Source: JAXGMV01 sp040772085 (GTDB taxonomy: Bacteria; Chloroflexota; Anaerolineae; Anaerolineales; Anaerolineaceae). From it: a stretch of 64,000 bases of DNA. Position 1 is the first letter of the stretch, and every line of letters starts with the position of its first letter. The DNA lies in NCBI GenBank assembly GCA_040772085.1, contig JAXGYU010000001.1:1302001-1366000 (forward strand). Reading direction: 5' to 3'. The notes below the pieces were generated by a model, which saw only the letters and a program-made list of their open reading frames with translations, ran no database searches and was not told the DNA's origin. Of the stretch, positions 51,879 to 61,379 are shown one piece after another. The position numbers were made by a program, and so were the translations under genes.

Positions 51879-52020
51879 GCGTCCTTCCAGTTCACTTTTT
51901 CGTGGTTACTGATTATATGTCCAATTGCCGCTGGTGGCGTATTTGTAGTGGGCGGAAAAGCAAGCCCTCCGATCCTTTCCTGTATAATCAATCAATATCC
52001 CCCGTGATCAAGAGGCTGCC

Positions 52021-52824
52021 ATGTCCTTACCAATCTATCAGGTCGATTCATTTACCAGCACAGCATTCCGCGGCAATCCTGCCGGCGTCTGCCTGCTGAC
52101 CGAGCATCAATCAGACGAGTGGATGGCTGCCGTCGCCCGCGAGATGGCATTGTCTGAAACCGCCTTTTTATTGAAGCTGGATGAGTCTTATAGCTTGCGC
52201 TGGTTTACCCCGACCGCGGAAGTGGATTTATGCGGTCACGCGACGCTGGCGAGCGCCCACATCCTCTGGGAGACCGGTATTTTGCCGGCAGAGCAGACCG
52301 CTCAATTCGATACCCGTTCCGGCCGTCTGACCGCGGACCTCGCGGATGGCTGGATCACGATGAATTTCCCTTCAACACCGCCCAAAGAAGTCACGACCCC
52401 GGTGGGGTTGATTGAGGACCTGTTCCCTGCCGCCAAGATGCCCGCTCTGCGCTATGTCGGCAAAAGTGTTTTCGACTATCTGGTTGAAATCGACAGCGAG
52501 GAAACGCTGCGGACGATGCAGCCTGATTTTGTGGCGCTCACGCAGCATCCCGCGCGCGGCGTAATCGTCACTTGCGCCGGCAACGGTGAGTATGATTTTC
52601 TCTCCCGCTTTTTCGCGCCGCAGGTGGGCGTCAACGAGGACCCCGTGACTGGCTCCGCCCATAGCTGCCTGACACCGTATTGGGCGAAAAAGCTTGGCAA
52701 GACCGAGATGCGCGCCTATCAGGCGTCAGCGCGCGGCGGCGAACTCAAGGTAAAACTGGCGGACGACCGGGTGCTGATCTCCGGTCAGGCAGTCACGACG
52801 ATCAAGGGTGAATTGCTGGGCTAA
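52021..52824 (+). CDS. PhzF-family isomerase-like protein
   Basis: 267 residues; AGAGG precedes the ATG. Motifs: YQVDSFTSTAFRGNPAGVCLL, EMALSETAFL with the catalytic Glu46, LRWFTPTAEVDLCGHATLASAHILWE, and near the end NEDPVTGSAHSCLTPYWA and ARGGEL. These match PhzF proteins, built as two diaminopimelate-epimerase-like halves. True PhzF makes phenazines; most homologues have unknown substrates and no phenazine genes are present here. The gene lies alone between terminators. Confidence 0.92.
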   Translation: MSLPIYQVDSFTSTAFRGNPAGVCLLTEHQSDEWMAAVAREMALSETAFLLKLDESYSLRWFTPTAEVDLCGHATLASAHILWETGILPAEQTAQFDTRSGRLTADLADGWITMNFPSTPPKEVTTPVGLIEDLFPAAKMPALRYVGKSVFDYLVEIDSEETLRTMQPDFVALTQHPARGVIVTCAGNGEYDFLSRFFAPQVGVNEDPVTGSAHSCLTPYWAKKLGKTEMRAYQASARGGELKVKLADDRVLISGQAVTTIKGELLG

Positions 52825-52907
52825 AAAGATGGTGACGGATGGCACGTCAGGGTAGCGTTCCTGAAAGAATGCGCCATCCCTGCGGTTTTGATATATAAAT
52901 TAATTCA

Positions 52908-52937
52908 AAAATAGGAAGGCGCTCGCCTTCCTATTTT
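52908..52937. terminator. bidirectional intrinsic terminator
   Basis: A perfect 14-base-pair stem (52908-52921 with 52924-52937) and a tiny loop, with A and T runs at the base. It separates convergent phzF and the serine hydrolase gene. Confidence 0.85.
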
Positions 52938-52950
52938 GCTATTCCAATAC

Positions 52951-54336
52951 CTAAATCTTCTTCCGATAGGCGTAACGTTCGTAAAGCAGTGTCACCCTGC
53001 CCTTTTCGCGTTGGAACTCGACCGTCATCGGTACACCGTCGCTGAGGGTCGTGAAGGTGCAGAGTCCATCCGTCAAATCAACCGGCGTCAACGGAACGCC
53101 AGGCAGAGCGCCGCGGTCATCGATCAGGCTCAAGGAGAGGTAATCACCTGCCGCGCTCACCCGCACCTGCGTCGTATTGTGATAGCCGGCGTAATCACCG
53201 CACAGCTCGCGGTAAATCGCGTCCTGCTGCATGAACGGCAGTCGCGCCGGATCCTCACCGAGCAGCGTCGCCAGGGCAACCTGTCCGTAGCGCGAGGTCG
53301 CGTAGCCTGAGCCGTTGGTGATCAGCGCCACGCCGACCTGGCTGTCGGGCACGAAGCCGATCCACGAGGTCGATATGGAAACAGACCCGCCATGGGCAAT
53401 CAGTTTATGCCCATAAAAATCATCCGTGATCGCCAGACCAAATCCATACTTGCTGCTGACAAAGGGCAAATCGTGTTCAACCTTGAGGATGCGGTTGGTC
53501 TGCTGCGCCTGACTGCTTTTAGCGCTCATGATCCGGACGCCATCCAGCTCACCGCGGTTCAGGTGCATGCGCACGTAGCGCGCCAAATCCTCAGCGCTGC
53601 TGATCAACCCGCCTTTGGCGTTGACCGGATTGAACACATAGGCTTTGGACAGTTGCTGACCGTCCGCCATCATATAAGGCGTGGCGCGGTCTTCGGCTGC
53701 CATATAGTCATCGTATTCAAAGGAACTGCGTTCCATTTTCAACGGCTGCAAGATGTTCCGCCTGACATACTCGTTATAGGTCAGCCCTGACACGCGCTCG
53801 ATGATCGCTCCCAGCAGCATGAATCCTTCATTCAGGTAGAAGTAGCGCTCGCCGGGTTTGGCAGCGACCCAGTCAGCGGCGTCCTGCATGAAGTACATGA
53901 TCGCGTCGTGGCGTTCGACCGGCAGCCACAGGCTGGAGGGCACAATCGCCTGTTTGAAGCGTGCTTCAGAGAACCCCAGTCCCGGCAGGCCGGAACTATG
54001 GGAAAGCAGATGCCAGATTTTGATCGGCTCGCCGAAAGGTCTGACTTTAAATTCAGGCAGGTAGCGATAGACATCATCATCAACGGAGAGCTTGCCCTGT
54101 TCCGCGAGCTGCAGGATGGAAATTGCGGTGAAGGATTTCGTGACCGACCCGATAGCGTAGAGGGTCTTCGGCGTTGCCGGCAAACCGGAGGCCACATCAC
54201 GGAAACCGAACCCGCGGCTCCAGATGATCTCATCCTCTGCCACCAGCGCGATGCTCAGGCCGGGCACACGGCTGGCAGCAAGCTTGTCGAAAATAAACTG
54301 TTCAAGATTTCTGAGGGCGCTTCGGGTCGGGATCAT
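52951..54336 (-). CDS. serine hydrolase, class C beta-lactamase/esterase family
   Basis: 461 residues from ATG 54336, which overlaps the preceding MBL gene stop as ATGA. The penicillin-binding fold motifs are SVTK (Ser64, Lys67), YLN in RYFYLNEGFML and HGG in LIAHGGSV. A C-terminal lipocalin-like beta extension follows (YAGYHNTTQVRVSAAGDYLSL). There is no signal peptide, so it is probably cytoplasmic; substrate unknown, perhaps an ester or amide. It is translationally coupled to the MBL-fold hydrolase, so both may act on one metabolite. Confidence 0.88.
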   Translation of the reverse strand: MIPTRSALRNLEQFIFDKLAASRVPGLSIALVAEDEIIWSRGFGFRDVASGLPATPKTLYAIGSVTKSFTAISILQLAEQGKLSVDDDVYRYLPEFKVRPFGEPIKIWHLLSHSSGLPGLGFSEARFKQAIVPSSLWLPVERHDAIMYFMQDAADWVAAKPGERYFYLNEGFMLLGAIIERVSGLTYNEYVRRNILQPLKMERSSFEYDDYMAAEDRATPYMMADGQQLSKAYVFNPVNAKGGLISSAEDLARYVRMHLNRGELDGVRIMSAKSSQAQQTNRILKVEHDLPFVSSKYGFGLAITDDFYGHKLIAHGGSVSISTSWIGFVPDSQVGVALITNGSGYATSRYGQVALATLLGEDPARLPFMQQDAIYRELCGDYAGYHNTTQVRVSAAGDYLSLSLIDDRGALPGVPLTPVDLTDGLCTFTTLSDGVPMTVEFQREKGRVTLLYERYAYRKKI

Positions 54337-55190
54337 GCCGCGTACCCCCTCACAAGCGCGTCCACGAACCATTCCTGGTCAGCCTTGTCCATCTGAATGC
54401 TCTTGAAGCGCCGCAGCGCTGTCAGGACATACTGACGGCTGCCCGCATGCTTTTCCACATTGTTGACAATGATGCGCAAGTCATGTTCCAACTGAGCGAA
54501 AGCCTTGCGGTCAAGCGGCTTTTCCGCGTTAGATGAAACGTACCAGTCTGCATCCATTTCGAGCAGGCGGTCGAGCATGGCGGCAACCAGCTCCGGTTTA
54601 TAGGCAGGCGGTTCACACTTATGATTGGCGAATGCCAGCGCGCCGAGGAAGATAACATTATCCGGTATGACATGAACGATGGTGCCTTCCAGACTTTCAG
54701 CGCCCCAGATGTTTTCGATCCTGCAAGTCACCTCGCCCAGGCTGACAGCCATACTCTCATCAAATGAGATCTCAGGCTGACGCAACTGCAGGCGGCTGCG
54801 CTCGATATTGGTCATCTCATTTTTGATCGAATCGCGAAAATACTCGGTCTCCGCGCCATCGTCGACGCGTTGGTCGAGCGCCTTGTCGCGCCAGTCGAAG
54901 CCGGACATCTCCTGCAGCTTGTCGGTCGTCATCTTGTGCGCCAGAAGGGCGCCGTTGATGCTGCCTGCCCCGAAGACATGATCCCAGTGCCAGTGCGTCA
55001 GAACCACATAATCAGGCTGCTTCAGACCTTGCTCACGCAGCAATCCCAGGAACCATTTGGCTTGCGCCGGTGAATTGCCGGCGTCGACCATGAGCGCGGC
55101 GTCAGCGCCTGCCACGTAGCCCAGGACAGGCCGCGCGGTATCCTGCTGAGGTCGTGTCCAATAGACGTTATCAGTTAATTGCTCAAGCAT
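54333..55190 (-). CDS. metallo-beta-lactamase-fold hydrolase
   Basis: 285 residues from ATG 55190 with GAGGAG 9 bases upstream; a TTG at 55196 is in frame. Metal motif HWHWDHVFG (HxHxDH) is at about residue 65, with the later Asp/His in FLGALAFANHKCEPP. The N-terminus VYWTRPQQDTARPVLGYVAG places the first strand. A helical region with WRDKALDQRVDDG lies between. It is a general MBL hydrolase, with no lactamase, glyoxalase or RNase-specific feature. ATGA overlap with the following serine hydrolase. Confidence 0.85.
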   Translation of the reverse strand: MLEQLTDNVYWTRPQQDTARPVLGYVAGADAALMVDAGNSPAQAKWFLGLLREQGLKQPDYVVLTHWHWDHVFGAGSINGALLAHKMTTDKLQEMSGFDWRDKALDQRVDDGAETEYFRDSIKNEMTNIERSRLQLRQPEISFDESMAVSLGEVTCRIENIWGAESLEGTIVHVIPDNVIFLGALAFANHKCEPPAYKPELVAAMLDRLLEMDADWYVSSNAEKPLDRKAFAQLEHDLRIIVNNVEKHAGSRQYVLTALRRFKSIQMDKADQEWFVDALVRGYAA

Positions 55191-55275
55191 AATCAAGTAC
55201 TCCTCGGGCTTGAATTCTGTTGAGATTATAGCCCAGGGGATAGGGGTTATGCAATTTTTCAGTTGGGGAAGCGGG

Positions 55276-55710
55276 TCAGTAAACCCAGGTCATCGTCTTT
55301 TCCGGCTTAATCCGGATGATGCGATTGCGTTCATCTTTGATCCACGACTGGGGTTCTTCAGCTTGCGCGCCTTCATCTCCCAGGTAGCGGGCGTAGATGA
55401 TGTTGGACATTTTTTCAACCAGGTCGGCAGGCGAGGAAATAACCTCCGCCCGTCCTTCCATCAGCACGCCTTGAATGCCCGGGGTGCCCATGGGCGGCTC
55501 GATCAGGACCGCGACGCGCAGGTTGAGTTCCAGATCTTTCATTTTTCGGGTATCGGAAAAACTGCTGATCCAGACATATTCGCCATCCCAGTAAAACCAG
55601 ACTGTGACGACATGCGGCTGGTGAGTGAGGATGTTGGCAGTAGCAAAACGTGCCAGGACAGGCTGGTTCAATAATTCCTGAACTTCCGTGTTGGTGATTT
55701 GATCTGCCAT
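55276..55710 (-). CDS. pyridoxamine 5'-phosphate oxidase-fold protein
   Basis: 144 residues from ATG 55710 with AGGAG 7 bases upstream; the frame is open to 55782 but that lies in comEC sequence. Pattern: LNQPVLARFATANILTHQPHVVTVWFYWDG, VWISSFSDTRKMKDLELN, VAVLIEPP and GVLMEGRAEVI. These match small F420- or flavin-binding PNPOx-type proteins of the general-stress type. The ligand cannot be told. It starts 51 bases after the comEC stop on the same strand and so may be co-transcribed. Confidence 0.78.
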   Translation of the reverse strand: MADQITNTEVQELLNQPVLARFATANILTHQPHVVTVWFYWDGEYVWISSFSDTRKMKDLELNLRVAVLIEPPMGTPGIQGVLMEGRAEVISSPADLVEKMSNIIYARYLGDEGAQAEEPQSWIKDERNRIIRIKPEKTMTWVY

Positions 55711-55760
55711 AGCAACTACTCCTGCGTGATGTATCAAGGGCGCGGCTACAGATGCAAGCA

Positions 55761-58022
55761 TCAATCGATCGCACGAACCCACATTTGATTTTCCCCGCTG
55801 ACTAACTCGAACCCTGCCGGCAAACTGAGCGCGTTTGCCGTGCTGACTTCAGCAGCCAGCACAACCTGACGTTGCGGCATGAACCCCGCCTCAAACGCCG
55901 ACATTCTATCATAGCTGTCTGCCGTATGGACGATCATATCGACCGGTTGAGAGGGAAATATGCCCGCAGTCATAATGGTTTGCGCAAAAAATGGCCCAGG
56001 GAAGAATACCTGGCGCCTGCCGGTTTCAATTAATAACGCGCTGCCCAGTTTAGACGCGTAGACTGTCCGGAGCTTGATGTCCTCACCAAGCAGCAGGATG
56101 TCACCGGTGGTGACCGGCGTGCAGTCCATCGAGTTCGTCCGTCCGCCAGCAGTGGCAGATGAGATACAGAATTTCTGGGCGGGTGTGAATGCGTCGAATA
56201 CCGCCGGCAATTCAGCGCTTGCTGCCTGTCCGCCAGCCCAGACCACCGCCTGGAGCGGCGCTGAATCCGACAGGTTGCGTCTGATTCTGTCCAACTCCTC
56301 CTGCTCGGGCACTCCGCGCAGCACCAAGACCTGCGTGCCTTTCCCGGTTTTCAGGATCAGGGCTTCGCCGGCTTGAGCCGGCAGGACTTTCAGATGTAAA
56401 TAACCATCAGCGCCATCCAGCACCTGCATCCACAACGCGCTGACTGCCAGCGCGGTCAGACCGAGTGCCAGCCCGGGCTTGAGGTACTGCCGCCAGGATG
56501 AGATTTTTGACCAATTGCTCACGATCAGGGCGACGACCGCGTAATACAGCAGCAGGTATGCCGGCGGGAAAGGCTTGACATCGATGCTTGCCACGCCAAA
56601 TGAGCCAAAGAAGCTGGCAATCTTGATGGTGTAGGCAGCCAGCGGCAAGGTCAGCCAGGCGAGCGCTTGCCCCGCCCAGGTCAGGACCATGCCCGCCAGT
56701 GCGGACAGCCCACCCATGATCATCAGCAGCGGCTGGACGGGCAAAGCCAGCGGATTGGCGATCAATGAGATGATCGATACACGATGGAACTGATAGGCGA
56801 CGATTGGCAAGGTCAGCAATTGTGCTGCCAGCGTCACCAGTAAATACTCGCCGATCCAGGCGGCTGCCGTACGTGAGCGTTGCGCCGGCCAGAACTGCAG
56901 CAGTTTGGCTTCCAGCGCCTGCTGCCAGGGGCCAGCAAACAGCACCAGCCCCAAAGTCGCGGCGAACGAGAGCTGAAAACCGACATCCAGCAGGATGAGC
57001 GGTTGAAAGAGTGCCAGCACAGCGGCAGTGAAGGTCAGGCTGGTCAGCCCGCTTTGCTGCCGGCCGATCGCAGCGCCGAACACGGCAATGCTGCCCATGA
57101 TCGCCGCCCGGACGACTGAAGGTTCGGCCCCTGCCAGCACCGTGTAAAACGCCAAACCGGTCAGCGTAGCCAGCAGCGCCTGCCAGTGACCTAACAGCCG
57201 GCGAAAGGTGGCAGACAGAACACCCGCCAGCAGCGAGATATTGAAACCCGAGATGGCGATGATGTGCGAGAGGCCGCTGTCGCGGAAGTCCTCTTCCATT
57301 TCTTTCGGTATGCCGGCATCGAGGCCGAGCAGGATACCCGAGAGCAGGCTTGCTTCACGCGCCGGGTAATACTGATGCAACTTCTGATACGCACGTTCCC
57401 GGACAGCATAGATCGCGTGGACGAGAGGATTGCCCCTGCCTGTCGCTCGTTGGGTCAATTCAGGTTTCAGGATCAGGGTCTGGACGCCCTTGGCGCGCAG
57501 ATAGGTCGCGTAACCGCCGCTGGCTGCATGCGCCGGGCTGAGCAGTCTGCCGGAGAGCCGCAACTGGTCACCATAGTGCAGCGGCAATTCATTTGGCATC
57601 GTCGCCTGGGCGATGCCGCTGACAGTCACCGGGGTTGCAGCATTGCCGTTGCTGAGACTCTTCACTGCCAGGCGCACCTGCTGCCCGCGCGCGGCGCGTT
57701 CGGGCATGTTGGCGACCACACCCTCCACCACCCAGCGCTGTCCATCGTTGTAATATGCCAGATCGACAGGTGTAGCGGGCTGGTTATGCCAGGTCATCCA
57801 GGCAAAGCCCAGCGCCGCCGCCAGCAACAAGACTGCCAGGCGGACGCCAGCCGCGCGAGTCAGCCTGCCATAGGCTGACCAGTTCGGTTTGGTTCGGATT
57901 TCAACGAATGCCAGAAGAACAGTGACAACCAACAGCGTCAGGCTGAACCAGGGCGGGAGAACAATGGTGATTCCCAGCCCCAGGCCTGTCAAAAAGGCGA
58001 TTGACAACCACATCAGCGGCAT
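55761..58022 (-). CDS. comEC: ComEC/Rec2-family DNA-uptake protein with degenerate C-terminal MBL domain
   Basis: 753 residues from ATG 58022; the open frame extends to 58133 without a ribosome site. The N-terminal helices and an OB-like DUF4131 domain (VEGVVANMPERAARGQQVRLAV) come first. The competence core has LLSGILLGLDAGIPKEMEEDFRDSGLSHIIAISGFNIS and AGAEPSVVRAAIMGSIAVFG. Many membrane segments follow, up to about residue 540. The C-terminal 200 residues sit where the MBL domain should be, but I find no HxHxDH. ComEC forms the channel for single-stranded DNA import. No other com gene is in the window. Confidence 0.88.
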   Translation of the reverse strand: MPLMWLSIAFLTGLGLGITIVLPPWFSLTLLVVTVLLAFVEIRTKPNWSAYGRLTRAAGVRLAVLLLAAALGFAWMTWHNQPATPVDLAYYNDGQRWVVEGVVANMPERAARGQQVRLAVKSLSNGNAATPVTVSGIAQATMPNELPLHYGDQLRLSGRLLSPAHAASGGYATYLRAKGVQTLILKPELTQRATGRGNPLVHAIYAVRERAYQKLHQYYPAREASLLSGILLGLDAGIPKEMEEDFRDSGLSHIIAISGFNISLLAGVLSATFRRLLGHWQALLATLTGLAFYTVLAGAEPSVVRAAIMGSIAVFGAAIGRQQSGLTSLTFTAAVLALFQPLILLDVGFQLSFAATLGLVLFAGPWQQALEAKLLQFWPAQRSRTAAAWIGEYLLVTLAAQLLTLPIVAYQFHRVSIISLIANPLALPVQPLLMIMGGLSALAGMVLTWAGQALAWLTLPLAAYTIKIASFFGSFGVASIDVKPFPPAYLLLYYAVVALIVSNWSKISSWRQYLKPGLALGLTALAVSALWMQVLDGADGYLHLKVLPAQAGEALILKTGKGTQVLVLRGVPEQEELDRIRRNLSDSAPLQAVVWAGGQAASAELPAVFDAFTPAQKFCISSATAGGRTNSMDCTPVTTGDILLLGEDIKLRTVYASKLGSALLIETGRRQVFFPGPFFAQTIMTAGIFPSQPVDMIVHTADSYDRMSAFEAGFMPQRQVVLAAEVSTANALSLPAGFELVSGENQMWVRAID

Positions 58023-58175
58023 AATTTTGATTATAAAACAGCGTAAAAACGGCAGTGCTGTCCCGCCCGAATATAGGTGTTTCTTCAACAAATATACCCG
58101 GCACAAAGAGGATCTCCACGCCCTGCCAAGCACGCAGATTTTATATTAATTCCACGTAAATTTCTAATGCTTTTC

Positions 58176-58205
58176 TTGATTTTCTTTACGCCCTTCATTT
58201 AAAAT
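58176..58205 (+). promoter_or_regulatory. probable promoter of the exopolymer-type operon
   Basis: TTGATT (58176-58181), an 18-base spacer and TAAAAT (58200-58205), in the intergenic gap shared with divergent comEC. The leader to the GTG start is about 75 bases. Confidence 0.5.
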
Positions 58206-58285
58206 AACCGTCGTCGAATTGTCATCAATGAGTAGATAAAATGACAGGGGCGGATCCTGTCTTTTTTTTATGGAAAGGGCTATCG

Positions 58286-60412
58286 GTGCGATTGAATAAA
58301 GTTGTAAGAATTTGTTTTACCGCGTTGATCCTGGCAATGACTTTCTTTAGCGGTCATAGTCAGCCTGTCAGGGCACAGGAACGCTCTACGGTGATTGAAA
58401 TCGCGCTCGAATCCCTGAACGACGCCAAACCGATCAGGCTCTCCGGCATCTACAGCAATGACCGGCTGGATTTTTATCTGCCCGAGTCGTTCATGCCGGG
58501 TGATTCTTCGACGCTGACCCTTGACATCGAAACCAGCCCCATGCTTGACCTTGAACATTCGTCCATCACGGTCGAGATTAACGACCTGAACATTACAAGC
58601 CTGAAACTGGCAGATTTTGTCAACGGACGCATGACCGCTCAAATTTCCGCCTCGGTTTTCAAACAAGGTGTCAACACCATCCTTCTCAATGGCGGGCTCT
58701 TCCTGCCCGATGACCGTTCCAATGAGTTCAAGAACTGGAACGACCCGGCGCGTTGGGTCAACCTCAAGGCGTCCAGCCAGCTCGCCATCGAGCTGCTGCC
58801 CAATGAGGAGGGGTACACCCTCAACAGCGTCCTACCGGTTTTTGGCAATACCTACCGGAATCAAGCGACCGGCCAGCCAATGGAACAAACGGTTGTGATT
58901 TTGCCTGACGACGTCACCAGCGATGACCTGACCGCGCTGGCATCGCTTTCCTATGCGATTGGCGGTCTGACAGATCTGCGCCCGGTATGGGAACCGAAGG
59001 TGGTATACGAGAGTGATTTCGTTCCCGGTATGGCGAACGATATGAACATCATTCTGATCAATGTCTATGATTCCGGCCTGATGGCTTATACCTCTGAAGT
59101 CAAAGATTACCTCCAGGTCGCGCGTTCGCCCATCAATCCGCAGAAAGCTGTGCTATTGATCGCCGACCACGACCGGACGGACGGCAAAACGCCGGCTGAT
59201 ATCTTCAGTCATCCTGACCGGCGCGTGCTGCTGCAAGGTGTGAAAGTGTATTTGAACCCGAGCATGCACTCAGCCGCCGAGCCAGAATTCAAGCCCGCGT
59301 TTTCACTTGAGACAATCGGTTACCAGGATCAAACCGTTTACGGCGTCGGCGATAATGACCTGATCTATAAGGTATTCATCCCTTACGGCGTGCATGTGAC
59401 AGACGCCACGTTCAACCTCATCCTCTCACACGCCCCGGACCTTGACCGGGACTCCTACCGCCTGAATGTCTTTATCAACGGCAAGGCAATCGCCGGCATC
59501 ATCCTCAATCAGAAAACGGCCGTGTCGCAGCCGATCGGCATCAGTCTGCCCGTGGCGCGCCTTCGCCCCGGAGTCAACTATCTGAGGGTTTCGTTTAACT
59601 TGCAGCTCGGCAACACCGCCTTTGAGATCTCGCCCGAGAATATCTGGGCGACGATCAGCAACCAGAGCAACCTGATTTTCAATACGACACCGGCGAATCC
59701 TGTTCCCAGCTTATCGAACTTCCCCATGCCATTCAGCGATAATCCCTCCAGCCTGATCGTTGTGCCGGACCATCCGGATGCTGCCATGCTGGAAAAACTG
59801 ACGACCTTCAGCGGCGGGCTCGGACAGGCAGCCGTCATTTCGGATCGACCGGTCAGGATGTATCAGGCCAAGGACTACCGCACCGACAACAAGGTGGACA
59901 AGAACATTATTCTGGTTGGCACGCTGGCGTCGAACCCGGTGATCAAGGCATTCAACCCATTCCTGCCGCAGGCATTCACCGACGATGGCGGCTCACTCGC
60001 GCCTGGTTACGGTGTTTACCTGACCGTGGAAGAACAACCTGTCAGCCTGGGGGTGATCCAAACCCTCAGGTCGCCGCTCAACGTCGAATCAACCCTGCTG
60101 ATCGCCGCGGGGACTGACGAAAAAGGTTTGTCGCGCACGCTTAATTTGCTGGCCGATCGGCGGCGCTGGCCGTCACTTCAAGGCAATCTGGTCCTCCTTG
60201 GTGCTGGCACCCTTCTGAACCACAACGACCAGGCTGATGAGAACCTGGAGCACTGGCAGCTTGCCAGGGTGAGCAGCATCCCGATCATTGGCACCTATCT
60301 CCAGTCAATCGCGCCCAGTAATCTGGTGCCGGCTGTCGTGTCGATCATCGCCGCGCTGATCCTGCTCCTGGTGCTGATGGTCATTTTAAAATTCGGTCAG
60401 GGAAGGAAGTAA
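58286..60412 (+). CDS. BcsB-like (cellulose synthase subunit) secreted membrane-anchored protein
   Basis: 708 residues from GTG 58286 (GGAAAGGG upstream; ATG 58241 is an alternative). Signal peptide RICFTALILAMTFFSGHSQPVRAQ. The body alternates beta-rich domains in the BcsB style: RLDFYLPESFMPGDSSTLTLDI, SSITVEINDLNITSLKL, and a C-terminal domain with RLNVFINGKAIAGIIL and RPGVNYLRVSFNLQLGN. A final transmembrane helix is VPAVVSIIAALILLLVLMVI, then FGQGRK. BcsB guides the growing glucan outside the membrane in cellulose synthases. No BcsA-type synthase lies here; instead CapB/CapC genes follow. The GGDEF-derived gene starts 2 bases after the stop. Confidence 0.75.
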   Translation: MRLNKVVRICFTALILAMTFFSGHSQPVRAQERSTVIEIALESLNDAKPIRLSGIYSNDRLDFYLPESFMPGDSSTLTLDIETSPMLDLEHSSITVEINDLNITSLKLADFVNGRMTAQISASVFKQGVNTILLNGGLFLPDDRSNEFKNWNDPARWVNLKASSQLAIELLPNEEGYTLNSVLPVFGNTYRNQATGQPMEQTVVILPDDVTSDDLTALASLSYAIGGLTDLRPVWEPKVVYESDFVPGMANDMNIILINVYDSGLMAYTSEVKDYLQVARSPINPQKAVLLIADHDRTDGKTPADIFSHPDRRVLLQGVKVYLNPSMHSAAEPEFKPAFSLETIGYQDQTVYGVGDNDLIYKVFIPYGVHVTDATFNLILSHAPDLDRDSYRLNVFINGKAIAGIILNQKTAVSQPIGISLPVARLRPGVNYLRVSFNLQLGNTAFEISPENIWATISNQSNLIFNTTPANPVPSLSNFPMPFSDNPSSLIVVPDHPDAAMLEKLTTFSGGLGQAAVISDRPVRMYQAKDYRTDNKVDKNIILVGTLASNPVIKAFNPFLPQAFTDDGGSLAPGYGVYLTVEEQPVSLGVIQTLRSPLNVESTLLIAAGTDEKGLSRTLNLLADRRRWPSLQGNLVLLGAGTLLNHNDQADENLEHWQLARVSSIPIIGTYLQSIAPSNLVPAVVSIIAALILLLVLMVILKFGQGRK

Positions 60413-60414
60413 TC

Positions 60415-61374
60415 ATGGAAAAGAAGATTCCTTCCCGCAAATATCTGACCATCCTTTCCGTCCTGCTGGTCGCGGTGATTGCGCTGGCAGTGACCGGCGC
60501 GTATCATGCCAATTCTTTCCGCAGCCAGCCGATCTTCCTCTTTATCCTGATCATCGGCCTGGGACTCTCTCTGGGGCTGGGTATGGTCAGGGGCGGACTG
60601 GCAGCGTTGGTGCTGATCGCGGCTGCTGTCGGGATCAAACAAAGCCTGGGCGTCTGGCATCAGGCGAACCTGGTCAGCAATCTGATTGAAATTGCTACAG
60701 CAGGCGTCGCCTTCGCGGTCGCGGCGTATTACCACGACCAGCTCAAACTGGTGCTGGACGCGTATTACAACAACGTCTCGCGCCTTGAGAAACTGAACCT
60801 GATCGATAACCGCGTCGGCCTGATCAAGGAAGCTGTCGGGCGTCTGCGCCTGACTGAAGAGGAAGAGCGCTCTGTCCGCTACAAGCGACCTTTCTCGCTC
60901 ATCCTGGCGCGCGTTAACTTTAAGGGCCGCGCTGAGAGATCGCAAGAAATTCAAGCCGCAATCATGCGCCTGACTGCCAACGTGGTCAAAGGGACCACCC
61001 GCTCGACCGATATCCCCTTCCAGGCAGCTTCGGATCAGATCGCGCTCATCCTGCCCGAAACCGCCATGGCAGGCGGACAAAAGGTGATCGAGAACATCAT
61101 CCGCAGGATGCCGGAGGCTTATTACACCGGCAATAACGGTGAACATATCGGCTTGTTCGACATGGCAAGCATCACGCTCGGCGCCGCCAGCTTCACCGGC
61201 ACCAGCCGCAGCGCCATCGATATGTATACGGCTGTGAAATCATCACTGGATGAGATGAGCGCCAGGCAGTTCAACTCTGATATTGCCGAGCCTTCCTGGC
61301 AGGTCGTGGGTGAACAGCCTGCCGCCGCGCCGGCACCGGCATCCGAACCCAGGGATCCAGCCAGCCAGGGTTAA
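60415..61374 (+). CDS. membrane protein with degenerate GGDEF-like domain
   Basis: 319 residues. Four hydrophobic helices span about 10-115. The cytoplasmic part starts with a linker (QLKLVLDAYYNNVSRLEKLNLIDN), then a GGDEF-like fold: LTEEEERSVRYKRPFSLILARVNFKG, VVKGTTRSTDIPFQAASDQIALILPET and GGQKVIENIIRRM. In active cyclases the central motif is GGDEF, and here it reads AASDQIA, so catalysis is unlikely. It may bind nucleotide or act as a scaffold. The tail is Pro/Ala-rich. Stop and start spacing to its neighbours is 2 and 5 bases, so it belongs to the operon. Confidence 0.7.
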   Translation: MEKKIPSRKYLTILSVLLVAVIALAVTGAYHANSFRSQPIFLFILIIGLGLSLGLGMVRGGLAALVLIAAAVGIKQSLGVWHQANLVSNLIEIATAGVAFAVAAYYHDQLKLVLDAYYNNVSRLEKLNLIDNRVGLIKEAVGRLRLTEEEERSVRYKRPFSLILARVNFKGRAERSQEIQAAIMRLTANVVKGTTRSTDIPFQAASDQIALILPETAMAGGQKVIENIIRRMPEAYYTGNNGEHIGLFDMASITLGAASFTGTSRSAIDMYTAVKSSLDEMSARQFNSDIAEPSWQVVGEQPAAAPAPASEPRDPASQG

Positions 61375-61379
61375 GCAGC

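Noticed and set aside
52021..52824. Evidence of a phenazine pathway
   Set aside because: Only a PhzF-like gene is present; most PhzF homologues lie outside phenazine clusters.
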